DNA from: CAJCIY01 sp964245825
GTDB lineage: Bacteria > Actinomycetota > Actinomycetes > Mycobacteriales > CAJCIY01
NCBI GenBank assembly: GCA_964245825.1
Contig: CAXTNT010000007.1
Span: forward strand, 1-64,000
Reading direction: 5' to 3'
Length of the DNA: 64,000 nt
Shown here: piece after piece, positions 7,288 through 15,336 of the stretch
Layout of the letters: each line of letters begins with the position of its first letter
How positions within the stretch are numbered: the first letter of the stretch is position 1
Made by a program: the position numbers and the translations under genes
Notes under the pieces: generated by a model
Database searches by the model: none
What the model was told of the DNA's origin: nothing
Seen by the model: the letters and a program-made list of their open reading frames with translations, nothing else

Positions 7288-8406
7288 TCAGCTGTGCGCG
7301 GCCGACCGCGCCGCATCTTCCTGCGTGCGACGCCAGCGGATCTCGGTCGCGACGAAGTCGTCGATCTCGCCGTCCAGCACCGCGTCCACGTTGCCGGTCT
7401 CTAGCCCCGTGCGCAAGTCCTTGACCAGCTGGTACGGCTGCAGCACGTAGTTGCGGATCTGGCTGCCGAAGCCGATCTCCTGCTTGCCTCCGCGCAACGC
7501 GTCCATCGTCGCTGCCTCCTCCAGCCGCCGGCGCTCGAGCAGCTTGGCCCCGAGCACGACCATGGCGCTGGCCCGGTTCTGGATCTGCGAGCGCTCGTTC
7601 TGGCAGGTGACCACGATGCCGGTGGGCAGGTGGGTGATCCGCACCGCGGAGTCGGTGGTGTTCACCCCCTGGCCGCCGGGACCGGAGGAGCGGTAGACGT
7701 CGACGCGGATGTCCTTGTCGTCGATGTCGACGTGGTCGCTCGCGGCCACCACCGGGGTCACGTCGACCGCGGCGAAGGAGGTCTGCCGGCGGCTCTGGTT
7801 GTCGAACGGGCTGATGCGCACCAGTCGGTGCACCCCGTGCTCCCCCGCCAGCGTGCCGTAGGCGTACGCCCCCTTGATGGTGAACGTGGTCCCCTTGATC
7901 CCCGCCTCCTCGGCGTACTGGGTGTCCAGCACGTCGAGGCCGTAGCCGTTGCGCTCGGCCCAGCGGGCGTACATGCGCAGCAGCATCTCGGCCCAGTCCT
8001 GCGAGTCGACGCCGCCGGCGCCCGGGTTGATCTGGATCAGGGCGTGCCGTTCGTCGTACGGGCCGGCCAGCAGCGTGCGGATCTCCAGGTCGGCCACCGC
8101 CCGGACCAGGGTCGGCAGCGTCGTGGACAGCTCGGCGAGCAGGTCGGGGTCCTCGAGCTCGAGCGCGGCCTGCGCGTCGCCGATGTCGCGACGCAGCTCG
8201 GCGAGCCGGTCCAGCGCCGCCTTGAGCGACGACATCCGGCTCGTCACCTGCTGGGCTCGCTCCTGGTCGTCCCAGAGATCCGGCGCGCCTGCCTGCTGTT
8301 CCAGGTCGGCCAGCTCGGCGCGCAGCTTCGCGGGGTCGAGCACCTCCTCGATGCCCCGGAGGGTGGCGTCGAGCTCCTGCACGCGCTCGGGGAGTTCGAC
8401 GGCCAC
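7288..8406 (-). CDS. prfB: Peptide chain release factor 2
   Basis: 372 residues from GTG at 8406. The stop-codon recognition tripeptide typical of RF2 is SPF (199-201), and the catalytic GGQ lies at 244-246 in SSGPGGQGVNTTDS. RF2 ends translation at UGA and UAA; UGA is the usual stop in this window. The frame is continuous, so the autoregulatory frameshift found in E. coli prfB is absent. The open frame continues upstream past 8406, but those residues are unlike RF2, so the GTG beginning VAVELPERVQ is preferred. It heads the block that continues with ftsE-ftsX-smpB. Confidence 0.96.
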   Translation of the reverse strand: MAVELPERVQELDATLRGIEEVLDPAKLRAELADLEQQAGAPDLWDDQERAQQVTSRMSSLKAALDRLAELRRDIGDAQAALELEDPDLLAELSTTLPTLVRAVADLEIRTLLAGPYDERHALIQINPGAGGVDSQDWAEMLLRMYARWAERNGYGLDVLDTQYAEEAGIKGTTFTIKGAYAYGTLAGEHGVHRLVRISPFDNQSRRQTSFAAVDVTPVVAASDHVDIDDKDIRVDVYRSSGPGGQGVNTTDSAVRITHLPTGIVVTCQNERSQIQNRASAMVVLGAKLLERRRLEEAATMDALRGGKQEIGFGSQIRNYVLQPYQLVKDLRTGLETGNVDAVLDGEIDDFVATEIRWRRTQEDAARSAAHS

Positions 8407-8523
8407 GCCGGCCAGCGTAACCAGCCGGGGGTATGGGGGCGGCCGCGTTCGACGCGGCGCTAGCGGGTAGCACGGGCGCGTGAGCACGCCCGGAGCCGAC
8501 CGCTGACCGCCGCCGCGAAGCTC

Positions 8524-9312
8524 GTGTCGCAGCCGGGCGAGCGCGAGGAGCCGGCCGTCGAGGACGCCTTCGACCGCCTGGTGGCCGAGGGCGAGACGCG
8601 GCTGCGCCGACCACTGCTGCCGCTGCTGTCCACCGGCCTGCTCGGTGGGGTCGACGTCGGCGTCGGCGTGTTCGCCTACCTGGTGGTCGACGAGCAGACC
8701 GGCTCGCCGCTGCTGGGGTCGCTGGCCTTCACGATCGGCTTCATCGCCCTGCTGCTGGCCAGCAGCGAGCTGTTCACCGAGAACTTCCTGGTGCCGGTGA
8801 CCGCCGTCGCCGCCAAGGCCGGGACGGTGTCGGCGCTGGTACGCCTGTGGGTGGTGACGCTGGCGGCGAACCTGGTCGCGGGCTACCTGATGGCGTACCT
8901 GATCGTGACGGCCCGGCCCGACCTGCGCCCCACCGCCGCCGGCATCGGCGGGCACTACGCGCACCTGGGCGTCACCGCGCAGTCGTTCTGCCTGGCCGTG
9001 CTGGCCGGCGCCGTGATCACCCTGCTGACCCGCATGCAGCACGCCACCGACCAGCTCGGCGTCCGCATCGTGCCCGCGGTGGTGATGTCGTTCGTCCTGG
9101 TCGGCGGGATGCTGTTCCACTCGGTGCTCGACTCGATCCTGATGTTCGCCGGGCTGCTCGGCGGTCAGGCGCACTACGGGTACGGGGACTGGGCGCTCGC
9201 GCTGGTCTGGTCCTCGTTCGGCAACATCGTCGGCGGGCTGGGGCTGGTCACCGGGGTGAGGTTCCTGCGGGTGCCGCACCGCCTCGTCGAGGAGCGGGCC
9301 AAGAACTCCTGA
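8524..9312 (+). CDS. Formate/nitrite transporter (FNT) family protein
   Basis: 262 residues with six predicted membrane helices after a 30-residue acidic N-terminus. The first helix region carries STGLLGGVDVGVG and the middle has ASSELFTENFLVPVTA, features of the FNT fold in the YfdC/FdhC branch. The later SFVLVGGMLFHSVLDSILMF and SSFGNIVGGLGLVTG are typical of C-terminal half-helices. These channels move small monovalent anions such as formate or nitrite; the actual substrate is not clear. The start is GTG. It is divergent from prfB and convergent with the Tad genes, so it is a lone unit. Confidence 0.8.
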   Translation: MSQPGEREEPAVEDAFDRLVAEGETRLRRPLLPLLSTGLLGGVDVGVGVFAYLVVDEQTGSPLLGSLAFTIGFIALLLASSELFTENFLVPVTAVAAKAGTVSALVRLWVVTLAANLVAGYLMAYLIVTARPDLRPTAAGIGGHYAHLGVTAQSFCLAVLAGAVITLLTRMQHATDQLGVRIVPAVVMSFVLVGGMLFHSVLDSILMFAGLLGGQAHYGYGDWALALVWSSFGNIVGGLGLVTGVRFLRVPHRLVEERAKNS

Positions 9313-9318
9313 CGCGTC

Positions 9319-9747
9319 TCACTGCAGGGCGGCGCCGCTGCGGTCGGTGGCGTCCGCGGTCGCGGTGACCGTGACGGTGCCGTAGACCGGCAGCCGCACC
9401 ACCCGGGTCCCGATGACGGTGACTGTGTGCGGGCCGCTCGCGTGCCCGGTCAGGTGCCAGCCGGGGAAGCGGGCCGGCGGGAAGCTGCGCGCGACGGAGG
9501 CGTCGACGGCGCGTTGCACCGCATCGGCGTCGAGCGGGAGGTCGCCCTGCACCCCGCCGGCGTAGAGCGCGCCCACGTCGACCTGCTGCGCCGCGTCCAG
9601 GGCGATGCCGTCAACGGCGGAGGCCAGGTCCCGCCGCTGGAGGAACACGGCGCTCGCGTCGACGACGGCCCAGACCACGAGCATCGCGATGACCAGGAAG
9701 CCGATCGTCAGGATCAGGATGGTGCCGTCGTCGCCTCGTCGCCTCAT
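9319..9747 (-). CDS. TadG-like pilus-assembly pseudopilin
   Basis: 142 residues. After a short basic start it has GDDGTILILTIGFLVIAML, a single N-terminal helix of the type III/TadE-TadG class, then FLQRRDLASAVDGIALDAAQ, the conserved segment after the helix in TadG-like proteins. The remainder is predicted to lie outside the membrane. It probably acts as a minor pseudopilin or anchor of the Flp pilus. It overlaps the preceding TadE-like gene by four bases and is the last gene of the first Tad cluster. Confidence 0.8.
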   Translation of the reverse strand: MRRRGDDGTILILTIGFLVIAMLVVWAVVDASAVFLQRRDLASAVDGIALDAAQQVDVGALYAGGVQGDLPLDADAVQRAVDASVARSFPPARFPGWHLTGHASGPHTVTVIGTRVVRLPVYGTVTVTATADATDRSGAALQ

Positions 9748-10220
9748 CCGGTGCCCCGGTAGCGGTCGACCACCAGCGTGTACGCGCCCACCACGTGCAC
9801 GGTCGCCGGGATCACCGTGCGGAGCACGCCCCGGTCGGCGTACGGGAGGTGCACGTCCTCGCTCACGCAGACCGTGTACGCCGCCCCCGGGCGCAGCCGT
9901 GGGGCGACCGCCGTCGCCGAGCAGCCCGAGCCGGCGGCGGTGAAGCGCAGCGCCGGCGCACCGGCCACGCCCTGGTCGGCGAAGGCCAGGGCCGCTGCGT
10001 ACGCGGCCCGCTGCAGGCCGGTCGCCGCGTCCGGCGCCGTCGCGAACGCACGGCCCGCCTCACGCGCCGCTTGGGTCGCGCCGAAGGAGGTGCGCTGCAC
10101 CGAGAACACCGACAGCAGGAGGTAGACCAGCGGCACGAGCAGGATGACGGTCGCGCCGACGAACTCGATCAGCGAGCTGCCGTCGTCGCCCCGGAGTCGC
10201 TGCACCGCAGCGGCTTTCAC
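9744..10220 (-). CDS. TadE-like pseudopilin (second copy)
   Basis: 158 residues from GTG at 10220, which overlaps the previous stop (GTGA). GDDGSSLIEFVGATVILLVP carries the Glu of the TadE prepilin motif, followed by one membrane helix and an exported domain with two cysteines (GSGCSAT, YTVCVSE). An open frame runs further upstream but lacks TadE character, so the overlapping GTG is chosen. It is likely processed by a prepilin peptidase that is not in the window. It would be a minor subunit of the Tad pilus. Confidence 0.82.
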   Translation of the reverse strand: MKAAAVQRLRGDDGSSLIEFVGATVILLVPLVYLLLSVFSVQRTSFGATQAAREAGRAFATAPDAATGLQRAAYAAALAFADQGVAGAPALRFTAAGSGCSATAVAPRLRPGAAYTVCVSEDVHLPYADRGVLRTVIPATVHVVGAYTLVVDRYRGTG

Positions 10221-10618
10221 GAGGCCGGCTCCTGCACGGCCCGGGCACTGACATCCAGGTGCACGTGCCCGAACGGCACGAGCGTGAGCGGCACGGTCGC
10301 CTGCGCCCGCATCCGTACCAGCTGGGGGACGCCGGTCTCGTAGTCCGCGCGGCACGGCGCCTGGCCTGCGGTCACCAGCGCCGAGAGCGTCTGCCGGACG
10401 AGCAGCGCGCAGTCCTGCTCCCCGGCACCCAGCGAGGAATCGCGGAGGGCGGCGGCGCGCGCACCCTCGGCGGCGTCGGCGACCAGCACGTCGCGGGCGT
10501 GGACGAGCAAGGCGACCTGGGCGATGCCCAGGAACACCAGGATGAGCAGCACCGACACCAGCACGTACTCGACGACGGCCGCACCGTCCTCGGCCCCGGG
10601 GCGCCGTCCCGGGCGCAC
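10217..10618 (-). CDS. TadE-like pseudopilin (first copy)
   Basis: 133 residues from GTG at 10618, two bases after the pilin stop. The motif EDGAAVVEYVLVSVLLILVF is the TadE prepilin signature, with the Glu five residues into the mature helix. The segment LLVHARDVLVADAAEGARAA matches the usual region after the helix. Two cysteines follow (QDCALL, APCRAD). It is translationally coupled to the next TadE-like gene by a four-base overlap. Confidence 0.82.
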   Translation of the reverse strand: MRPGRRPGAEDGAAVVEYVLVSVLLILVFLGIAQVALLVHARDVLVADAAEGARAAALRDSSLGAGEQDCALLVRQTLSALVTAGQAPCRADYETGVPQLVRMRAQATVPLTLVPFGHVHLDVSARAVQEPAS

Positions 10619-10620
10619 GC

Positions 10621-10854
10621 TCAGCCGCCGGTGGAGTCGGTGTTGCTGACGTTGTTCACGGCGTCGGTGAACACGCTCGCGATCTTCGACCCGACGAGTG
10701 GGATGAGCACGACCACGACCGCCGCACTCATGATCGCGATCATCACCCAACCCGGGATGTCGCCGCGCTCGCGCTCCGCGCTCACGCGGGCGTGCAGCCG
10801 GGCGGGCAGGGCGAGCAGCGCGGAGACGAACACCAAGAGGTGCACACGGAACAT
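10621..10854 (-). CDS. Small Flp-pilin-like membrane protein
   Basis: 77 residues. The core ERGDIPGWVMIAIMSAAVVV resembles a pilin cleavage region followed by one membrane helix of about 22 residues. A short Asn/Ser/Thr tail comes next. It sits in the pilin position between tadC and the TadE genes. Unusually, a second hydrophobic stretch (LLVFVSALLALPARL) precedes the motif. Either the leader is long or the true start is an internal GTG (VSAERERGD). The canonical actinobacterial pilin (DUF4244, with a TSEYA-type motif) is not found nearby. It is probably the major or a minor Flp subunit. Confidence 0.65.
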   Translation of the reverse strand: MFRVHLLVFVSALLALPARLHARVSAERERGDIPGWVMIAIMSAAVVVVLIPLVGSKIASVFTDAVNNVSNTDSTGG

Positions 10855-10875
10855 GGGACGTCCTTCCTCGACGGG

Positions 10876-11808
10876 TCAGTGGGCGATGGAGGTGAGCGTC
10901 ACCGCGCCGGGGAAGAGCGCGAACAGGATCGTCACCGGCAGCACCAGGAAGACGACGGGCGCCATCATCGCGATCTCCCGCTTGCCGCCGGTCTCCAACA
11001 GGAGGCGGCGGCCGTCCTCCCGGACGTCGAGCGCCTGGGCACGCAGCACCTCCGCGAGCGGGGTGCCGCGCTGCAGGGCGATGGTGATGCCGTCCACGAA
11101 ACGCGCCAGCGCAGGCAGGGACGTCCGGCGGGCGATCCCGCCCATGGCCACCGCGAACGGGGCGCCGGCACGAGCCTCGGCCAGCGCGGTGCGCAGCTCC
11201 CGGGAGAGCTCGCCTCGGGACCGTGCGGTCACCCGCTCCAGGGCGGCCAGCGGACTCTCGCCCGCGCCGACCGCCAACGCCAGCAGCTCGGCGACGGTCG
11301 GCAGCTCCAACGCCATGGCCTCCTCACGCAGCCGGACCGCGCGGCTCAGCGCCCAGTCCCGGCCGAAGACCCCGACCAGGACGCCGGCCACGACCGCGCC
11401 CAGCAACGACAGCGGCGGTAGCCCGACGCCGCTCGTCACCCGCAGGAGCAGCAGGACCACCCCGAGGCCGCCGCCGGCCGCCCCGCACAGCACCTGCTGC
11501 TGGCGGATGTCCTCCACCGTCAGGTCGCCACCCAGGGCGGCCAGCCGACGGCGTACGGACGGACCACCGCCGACGGCGCGGTCGAGGGCTCCGCCGAGGT
11601 CGGCCAGCAGGGGCGCCGCGAGCCGGCCGAGGGTCGTGCGAGGGCCGGCCTGGGCCGCGAGCAGCGTCGAGGGGCGGGCCTGGTCCCGGAGGTAGGGCGC
11701 CATCCGGTCGGCCAGCGTCATCCGGCGCAGGAACGGCAGCCGGGCGGTCGCCGTCAGCACGCCGGCACCCGCCAGCAGACCCACCCCCGCGCCGGCCAGC
11801 GCGCTCAC
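10876..11808 (-). CDS. tadC: Tad secretion platform protein TadC (T2SS F family)
   Basis: 310 residues. An N-terminal hydrophobic segment is followed by the T2SSF domain in the second half, with helices near 130-155 and at the extreme C-terminus (MMAPVVFLVLPVTILFALFPG). The conserved segment LPTVAELLALAVGAGESPLAALERV is typical of TadC. With TadB it forms the inner-membrane platform of the Flp pilus. The start is GTG. Unlike its neighbours it is not translationally coupled: 115 bases separate it from tadB and hold a strong hairpin. Confidence 0.88.
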   Translation of the reverse strand: MSALAGAGVGLLAGAGVLTATARLPFLRRMTLADRMAPYLRDQARPSTLLAAQAGPRTTLGRLAAPLLADLGGALDRAVGGGPSVRRRLAALGGDLTVEDIRQQQVLCGAAGGGLGVVLLLLRVTSGVGLPPLSLLGAVVAGVLVGVFGRDWALSRAVRLREEAMALELPTVAELLALAVGAGESPLAALERVTARSRGELSRELRTALAEARAGAPFAVAMGGIARRTSLPALARFVDGITIALQRGTPLAEVLRAQALDVREDGRRLLLETGGKREIAMMAPVVFLVLPVTILFALFPGAVTLTSIAH

Positions 11809-11836
11809 CGGGCGGCCCGATGCGGCGCGGTGCGTC

Positions 11837-11887
11837 TGTCTGGGTTAGGTCCGGTCATCGGGCCGACAGGCGGACCCAACCCCGACA
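11837..11887 (-). promoter_or_regulatory. Strong hairpin between tadB and tadC
   Basis: Arms at 11837-11853 and 11871-11887 are inverted repeats of 17 bases. Read as minus-strand RNA they pair at 16 of 17 positions, counting one G-U, with a single G-A mismatch and a 17-base loop. It ends 28 bases before the tadC start and has no U-run. It may act as an attenuator, a processing or stability element that sets TadC amounts, or a protein-binding site. Confidence 0.55.
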
Positions 11888-11923
11888 AAGCCGGCCGTCG
11901 TCGCCCGCACGTCCCGCGGCCGC

Positions 11924-12772
11924 TCATCGCAGCACCCGGCGCTCGGCGGGCAGCTCGCCGATCCGGCGCATCAGCCGGTAGGCGAGGTAGGACATCGCGC
12001 CGCCGGCCGCCAGGACCACCGCTCCGGACGCGGAGTTGTACGCCTGCACCGTGCTGGACTGGGTGGCGAGCAGCAGCAGCACGAGCCACGGGGCGGCCAG
12101 CGCCACCCGCGCCGCATTCACCGTCCACGACTGCCGGGCCTCCAGCTCGCCGCGCGCGCGGGCGTCCTCGCGCAGGAACCGCGAGAGGTTGCGGAGCAGG
12201 CCGCCGAGATCGGTCCCGCCGACCTCCCGGGCCAGTCGCAGCGCCTCGACGACGCGGTCGCCCACCGGGTCGGCCAGCTCGTCGCCGAGCCGCTCCAGAC
12301 AGGCCACGAACGCGCCGCTCGCGCGGTGGTCCTCGGCGAAGCGGGCGAAGGCCGGACGCAGCTCCGCCGGTCCGCTGGTGCCCAGCGCGACGAGCGCCTC
12401 GGGCAACGACAGCCCCGCCCGTACGCCGGAGACGAGGTGGTCCACGGCTTCGGGCCAGGCGTCGCGGCGGGCGCCGGTCCGGGCGTGACCGCGTCGGCGC
12501 AGCACAGCCCGCGGCGCGAGGGCCGCGAACAGGGCGAAGGCCAGCGCCAACGGCACCGCCGCGGAGATGGCGAGGACCGCGACGAACACCGCGAGGGCCC
12601 CAACGACGCACACGGTGACCAGCTGTGCGGGCGTGACGCCGCGGACGCCGGCATCGGCCAGCAGCCGGCGCGTCCGGACACCCAGGTCGGGACCGCGGTG
12701 GGCGGCCGCCCCGGGGACGACCAGCAGGAACAGGCCGACACCGAGCAGCAGGCCGACGAGCAGGCCGCTCAT
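11924..12772 (-). CDS. tadB: Tad secretion platform protein TadB (T2SS F family)
   Basis: 282 residues. It begins with a hydrophobic helix (SGLLVGLLLGVGLFLLV), has a second pair near 70-100, and ends with two more (about 225-245 and 250-268). The T2SSF segment EAVDHLVSGVRAGLSLPEAL and the following RVVEALRLAREVGGTDLGGLLR are characteristic. It works beside TadC under the TadA ATPase. The ATG overlaps the tadA stop by four bases, showing coupling. Confidence 0.9.
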   Translation of the reverse strand: MSGLLVGLLLGVGLFLLVVPGAAAHRGPDLGVRTRRLLADAGVRGVTPAQLVTVCVVGALAVFVAVLAISAAVPLALAFALFAALAPRAVLRRRGHARTGARRDAWPEAVDHLVSGVRAGLSLPEALVALGTSGPAELRPAFARFAEDHRASGAFVACLERLGDELADPVGDRVVEALRLAREVGGTDLGGLLRNLSRFLREDARARGELEARQSWTVNAARVALAAPWLVLLLLATQSSTVQAYNSASGAVVLAAGGAMSYLAYRLMRRIGELPAERRVLR

Positions 12773-14028
12773 GCCACCTGCCCGAGGAGGCGCCCGAGGT
12801 CGAAGCCGTGGCTCGCGTAGCGCTCCACGTGGGGCGGGAAGCCGCCGGCGCGGACCAGCACACCGTCCGCGCTGCGGAACACCTGCGTGACCTCGACCAC
12901 ATCGCGCTCACAGCGGCCGGACAACGCCGCGATCTCGGTGACGCGGCGGCGGCCGGAACCCTCCTTAGCCACATGCACCACCAGGTCGACCGACGCGGCA
13001 ACGGTTGGGGTGACGAAGGCATGGCTGACGTTCTCGCCCGCCAGCAGCGGCAGGGTGCACAGCTTGGTGACGGCCTCCCAGGCGGAGTTCGCGTGCAGCG
13101 TGCACAGGCCCGGCAGCCCGCTGTTGAGCGCGATCAGCAGGTCGAGCGCCTCTTCCTGGCGTACCTCGCCGACGATGATCCGGTCCGGGCGCATCCGCAG
13201 GGCTTCCTTCACCAGGCGCCGCAGCCGGATCTCGCCGGTGCCCTCCAGCGACGGCTGCCGGGTCTGCATCGCGACCCAGTCGGGGGCCGGCAGTTGCAGC
13301 TCGAAGACCTCCTCGCAGGACACCACGCGCTCCCCGCCGGGGATGGCGCCCGCCAGCGCGTTGAGCAGCGTCGTCTTGCCGGCCTGGGTGCCGCCGGCGA
13401 CGATCACGTTGAGCCCGGCGACGACGCTGGCCTCGAGGAACTGCGCCGCCTGGCGCGTCAGGCTGCCCAGCCGGACCAGCTCGTCGAGGCTGGAGACTCC
13501 CAGCACGAACTTGCGGATGTTCACGGCCCAGTGCTCCCGGGTCACGTCCGGGATCACGACATGCAGGCGGGAACCGTCCGGGAGCATCGCGTCGACGAAC
13601 GGGCTGGAGACGTCCACCCGGCGACCGGAGAACTTCAGCATCCGCTCGACCAGGTCGGCGACCTGCTGGGCCGACAGGATGGTGGTGGTCAGCTCGCTGC
13701 GGCCGTGCCGCGCGACGAACACGCGGCCCGGGGCGTTGATCCAGATCTCCTCGACCTCGCCGTCGTCGAGGTGCCGCTGCAACGGACCCAGGCCGGCGAC
13801 GTTGTCGTACACGTGCCGCCCCACCGCCACCCGCTCACCCAGCGCCGGCAGCGGCCCGGACAGCGCGCGGTCCTCGTAGTCGGCGATGACGTCGTCCACC
13901 AGGCGGCGTACGGCCGCCGGCTGGCTCACCGGATCCAGGCCCCGCCGACGGACCAGCTCACGCACCTCGTCCTCGACCAGGCTCACCGCATCCGGGGCGT
14001 CCGCGGGGGCAACCGTCAGCGCAGCCAT
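12769..14028 (-). CDS. tadA: Pilus assembly ATPase TadA (CpaF family)
   Basis: 419 residues. Walker A is GGTQAGKT (212-219), the Asp/Glu box is near 242 (CEEVFELQL), Walker B is RIIVGEVRQEE, and the His box is LCTLHANS. The N-terminal domain includes GLGPLQRHLDDGEVEEIWIN, typical of the CpaF branch of secretion ATPases. It powers pilin polymerisation at the cytoplasmic face. It heads the cluster tadA-tadB-tadC-pilin-tadE-tadE-tadG. The CpaE-like localisation ATPase and CpaB, often directly upstream, are found 7 kb away. Confidence 0.94.
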   Translation of the reverse strand: MAALTVAPADAPDAVSLVEDEVRELVRRRGLDPVSQPAAVRRLVDDVIADYEDRALSGPLPALGERVAVGRHVYDNVAGLGPLQRHLDDGEVEEIWINAPGRVFVARHGRSELTTTILSAQQVADLVERMLKFSGRRVDVSSPFVDAMLPDGSRLHVVIPDVTREHWAVNIRKFVLGVSSLDELVRLGSLTRQAAQFLEASVVAGLNVIVAGGTQAGKTTLLNALAGAIPGGERVVSCEEVFELQLPAPDWVAMQTRQPSLEGTGEIRLRRLVKEALRMRPDRIIVGEVRQEEALDLLIALNSGLPGLCTLHANSAWEAVTKLCTLPLLAGENVSHAFVTPTVAASVDLVVHVAKEGSGRRRVTEIAALSGRCERDVVEVTQVFRSADGVLVRAGGFPPHVERYASHGFDLGRLLGQVA

Positions 14029-14325
14029 CCCGACACCCCCCGCGGTTGCGGCCTTCTCAGCCGGTTCTCAGCAGCCTAGGTTGGATCGAGGGCCGCCGTC
14101 TTCGGCCCTGTGGGTGAAGCTGCAAGCCCGACACACACCCACCGCCAGACCCTGTGCGCCCAGAGTGACAACCGCGCCGCAGCCGCAGTCCCCGGCACTC
14201 CCGACCCACCGTCGCGGGCTCCGGATGCCTGGACCCTCTGCATGTGACCCACGTGGATCCCGGCGTCTACCCCCTTCGCGACGGGGCTGCCTGCGGTCCG
14301 GTCAGCGACGTTCCCTGCGGTCCGG
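14029..14325. other. Upstream region of the Tad operon
   Basis: No gene is supported here. On the minus strand, just upstream of tadA, the octamer GCTGAGAA occurs twice with an 11-base period (14055-14062 and 14066-14073), about one helical turn, as expected for an operator. A 7-bp stem (AGGGCCG/CGGCCCT) spans 14089-14109. No clear -35/-10 pair was found. The tad promoter is most likely here. Confidence 0.4.
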
Positions 14326-14334
14326 TCAGCGACG
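14291..14334. repeat. 20-bp direct repeat pair
   Basis: CTGCGGTCCGGTCAGCGACG occurs at 14291-14310 and 14315-14334, a 24-base period. The second copy overlaps the 3' end of the small Cys/His gene, including its stop codon, so a local duplication copied the end of that frame. No function is apparent. Confidence 0.7.
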
Positions 14335-14472
14335 GTCCCGGGCAATGTGGGCATGGGTGTGAATGTGGTGGTCGGCGCAGTAGGCCTCGCGGCAGTCGGC
14401 GCAGAGGATGCCGCCACGCTCGAAGCAGACGGGATGGCTGCACACGACCAGGACGCTGCGGACGGGAGGCAT
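14326..14472 (-). CDS. 48-residue Cys/His zinc-finger-like protein
   Basis: The short frame reads VVCSHPVCFERGGILC and CADCREAYCADHHIHTHAH: five cysteines plus clustered histidines spaced C-x4-C-x7-C-x2-C-x4-C-x2-HH. This resembles a B-box or treble-clef zinc site. Most codons end in G or C, as in neighbouring genes, which supports real coding. ATG at 14472 is chosen; a longer frame reaches an ATG at 14535. No clear ribosome site is seen. Partner and role are unknown. It could be a small regulator of the tad operon, which lies downstream on the same strand. Confidence 0.5.
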   Translation of the reverse strand: MPPVRSVLVVCSHPVCFERGGILCADCREAYCADHHIHTHAHIARDRR

Positions 14473-14684
14473 CGACCGAGCGTGCCGGGTCGACGTGACG
14501 CGGCGGTTACCTACGCGCAACAGCGACATGCACACTGCCTAGCCCACGCCATCCGCACAGCGCCCGGCCACCCTGCGGGCGGCGGGGAGCGGCTCGCCAC
14601 CCGCCTACCCCGCGTCGTTCGCCTACGCGGTAATTACCTGAGCCCAACGCGGCTGATGGGCTGGGGTCTCAGCTGCCGTTTCCT

Positions 14685-15188
14685 TCAGAGGTCGGTGGCT
14701 CCGTCGATCGCCTCACGGATCAGGTCGGCATGGCCGCAGTGCCGGGCGTACTCCTCGACGAGGTGGACGTAGACCGAGCCGAGCGAGACCTCCTCCCCGT
14801 GGGCCAGCAGCACGTGCTCGAGCGACAGCGCAGCCACCGCAGCGTCGCACGCCGCCCACTCGGCGGCGAACGCCGCCAGCACGGCAGCGGCGCCGGCCGG
14901 GTCGCCCGCCTCGAACTGCCCCTCACGGTCCGCGGGCGGCAGCGGCTCGCCGGCCGCCCGCACGCGTAGCCAGATCCGCTCGACCTCCGTGAGGTGGCGG
15001 ACGAGCCCGAGCAGCGACAGCCTGGACGGGGGCACGGCCCGCGCGCACAGCTGCGCGGCGGTCAGGCCGGCGCACTGCCGCAGCAGCGTCCGACGGTAGT
15101 GGTCGAGGTAGCCCTGCAGCACAGGCCGGATCGGCCCGACATCGGGCATCGAGACGGCAGCGGGCGCCTCAGGCGCAGTCCAGGTCAT
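14685..15188 (-). CDS. DinB/DUF664-family protein
   Basis: 167 residues, all alpha. Candidate metal ligands are H65 (LVRHLTEVE), H142 (VYVHLVEEY), H150 and H153 (RHCGHADL), in the order seen in DUF664 four-helix-bundle proteins. This group is related to mycothiol-dependent enzymes such as maleylpyruvate isomerase, so a thiol-dependent detoxification or transferase activity is plausible but not shown. It is a separate unit from the tad genes. Confidence 0.8.
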   Translation of the reverse strand: MTWTAPEAPAAVSMPDVGPIRPVLQGYLDHYRRTLLRQCAGLTAAQLCARAVPPSRLSLLGLVRHLTEVERIWLRVRAAGEPLPPADREGQFEAGDPAGAAAVLAAFAAEWAACDAAVAALSLEHVLLAHGEEVSLGSVYVHLVEEYARHCGHADLIREAIDGATDL

Positions 15189-15336
15189 GCCGCGATCCTG
15201 CCCGTACGGCGACCGGAAGGCGCGGGAGTGGTCCGTCAGCCACCAGCGGAAGGACGGCCGAGGGCCCGGGGGGGAATGCGATCACGATCGGGACGGCTCC
15301 GCGGAGCTCCGCCGCGTCGAGTTCGGCGGCGGCGCC

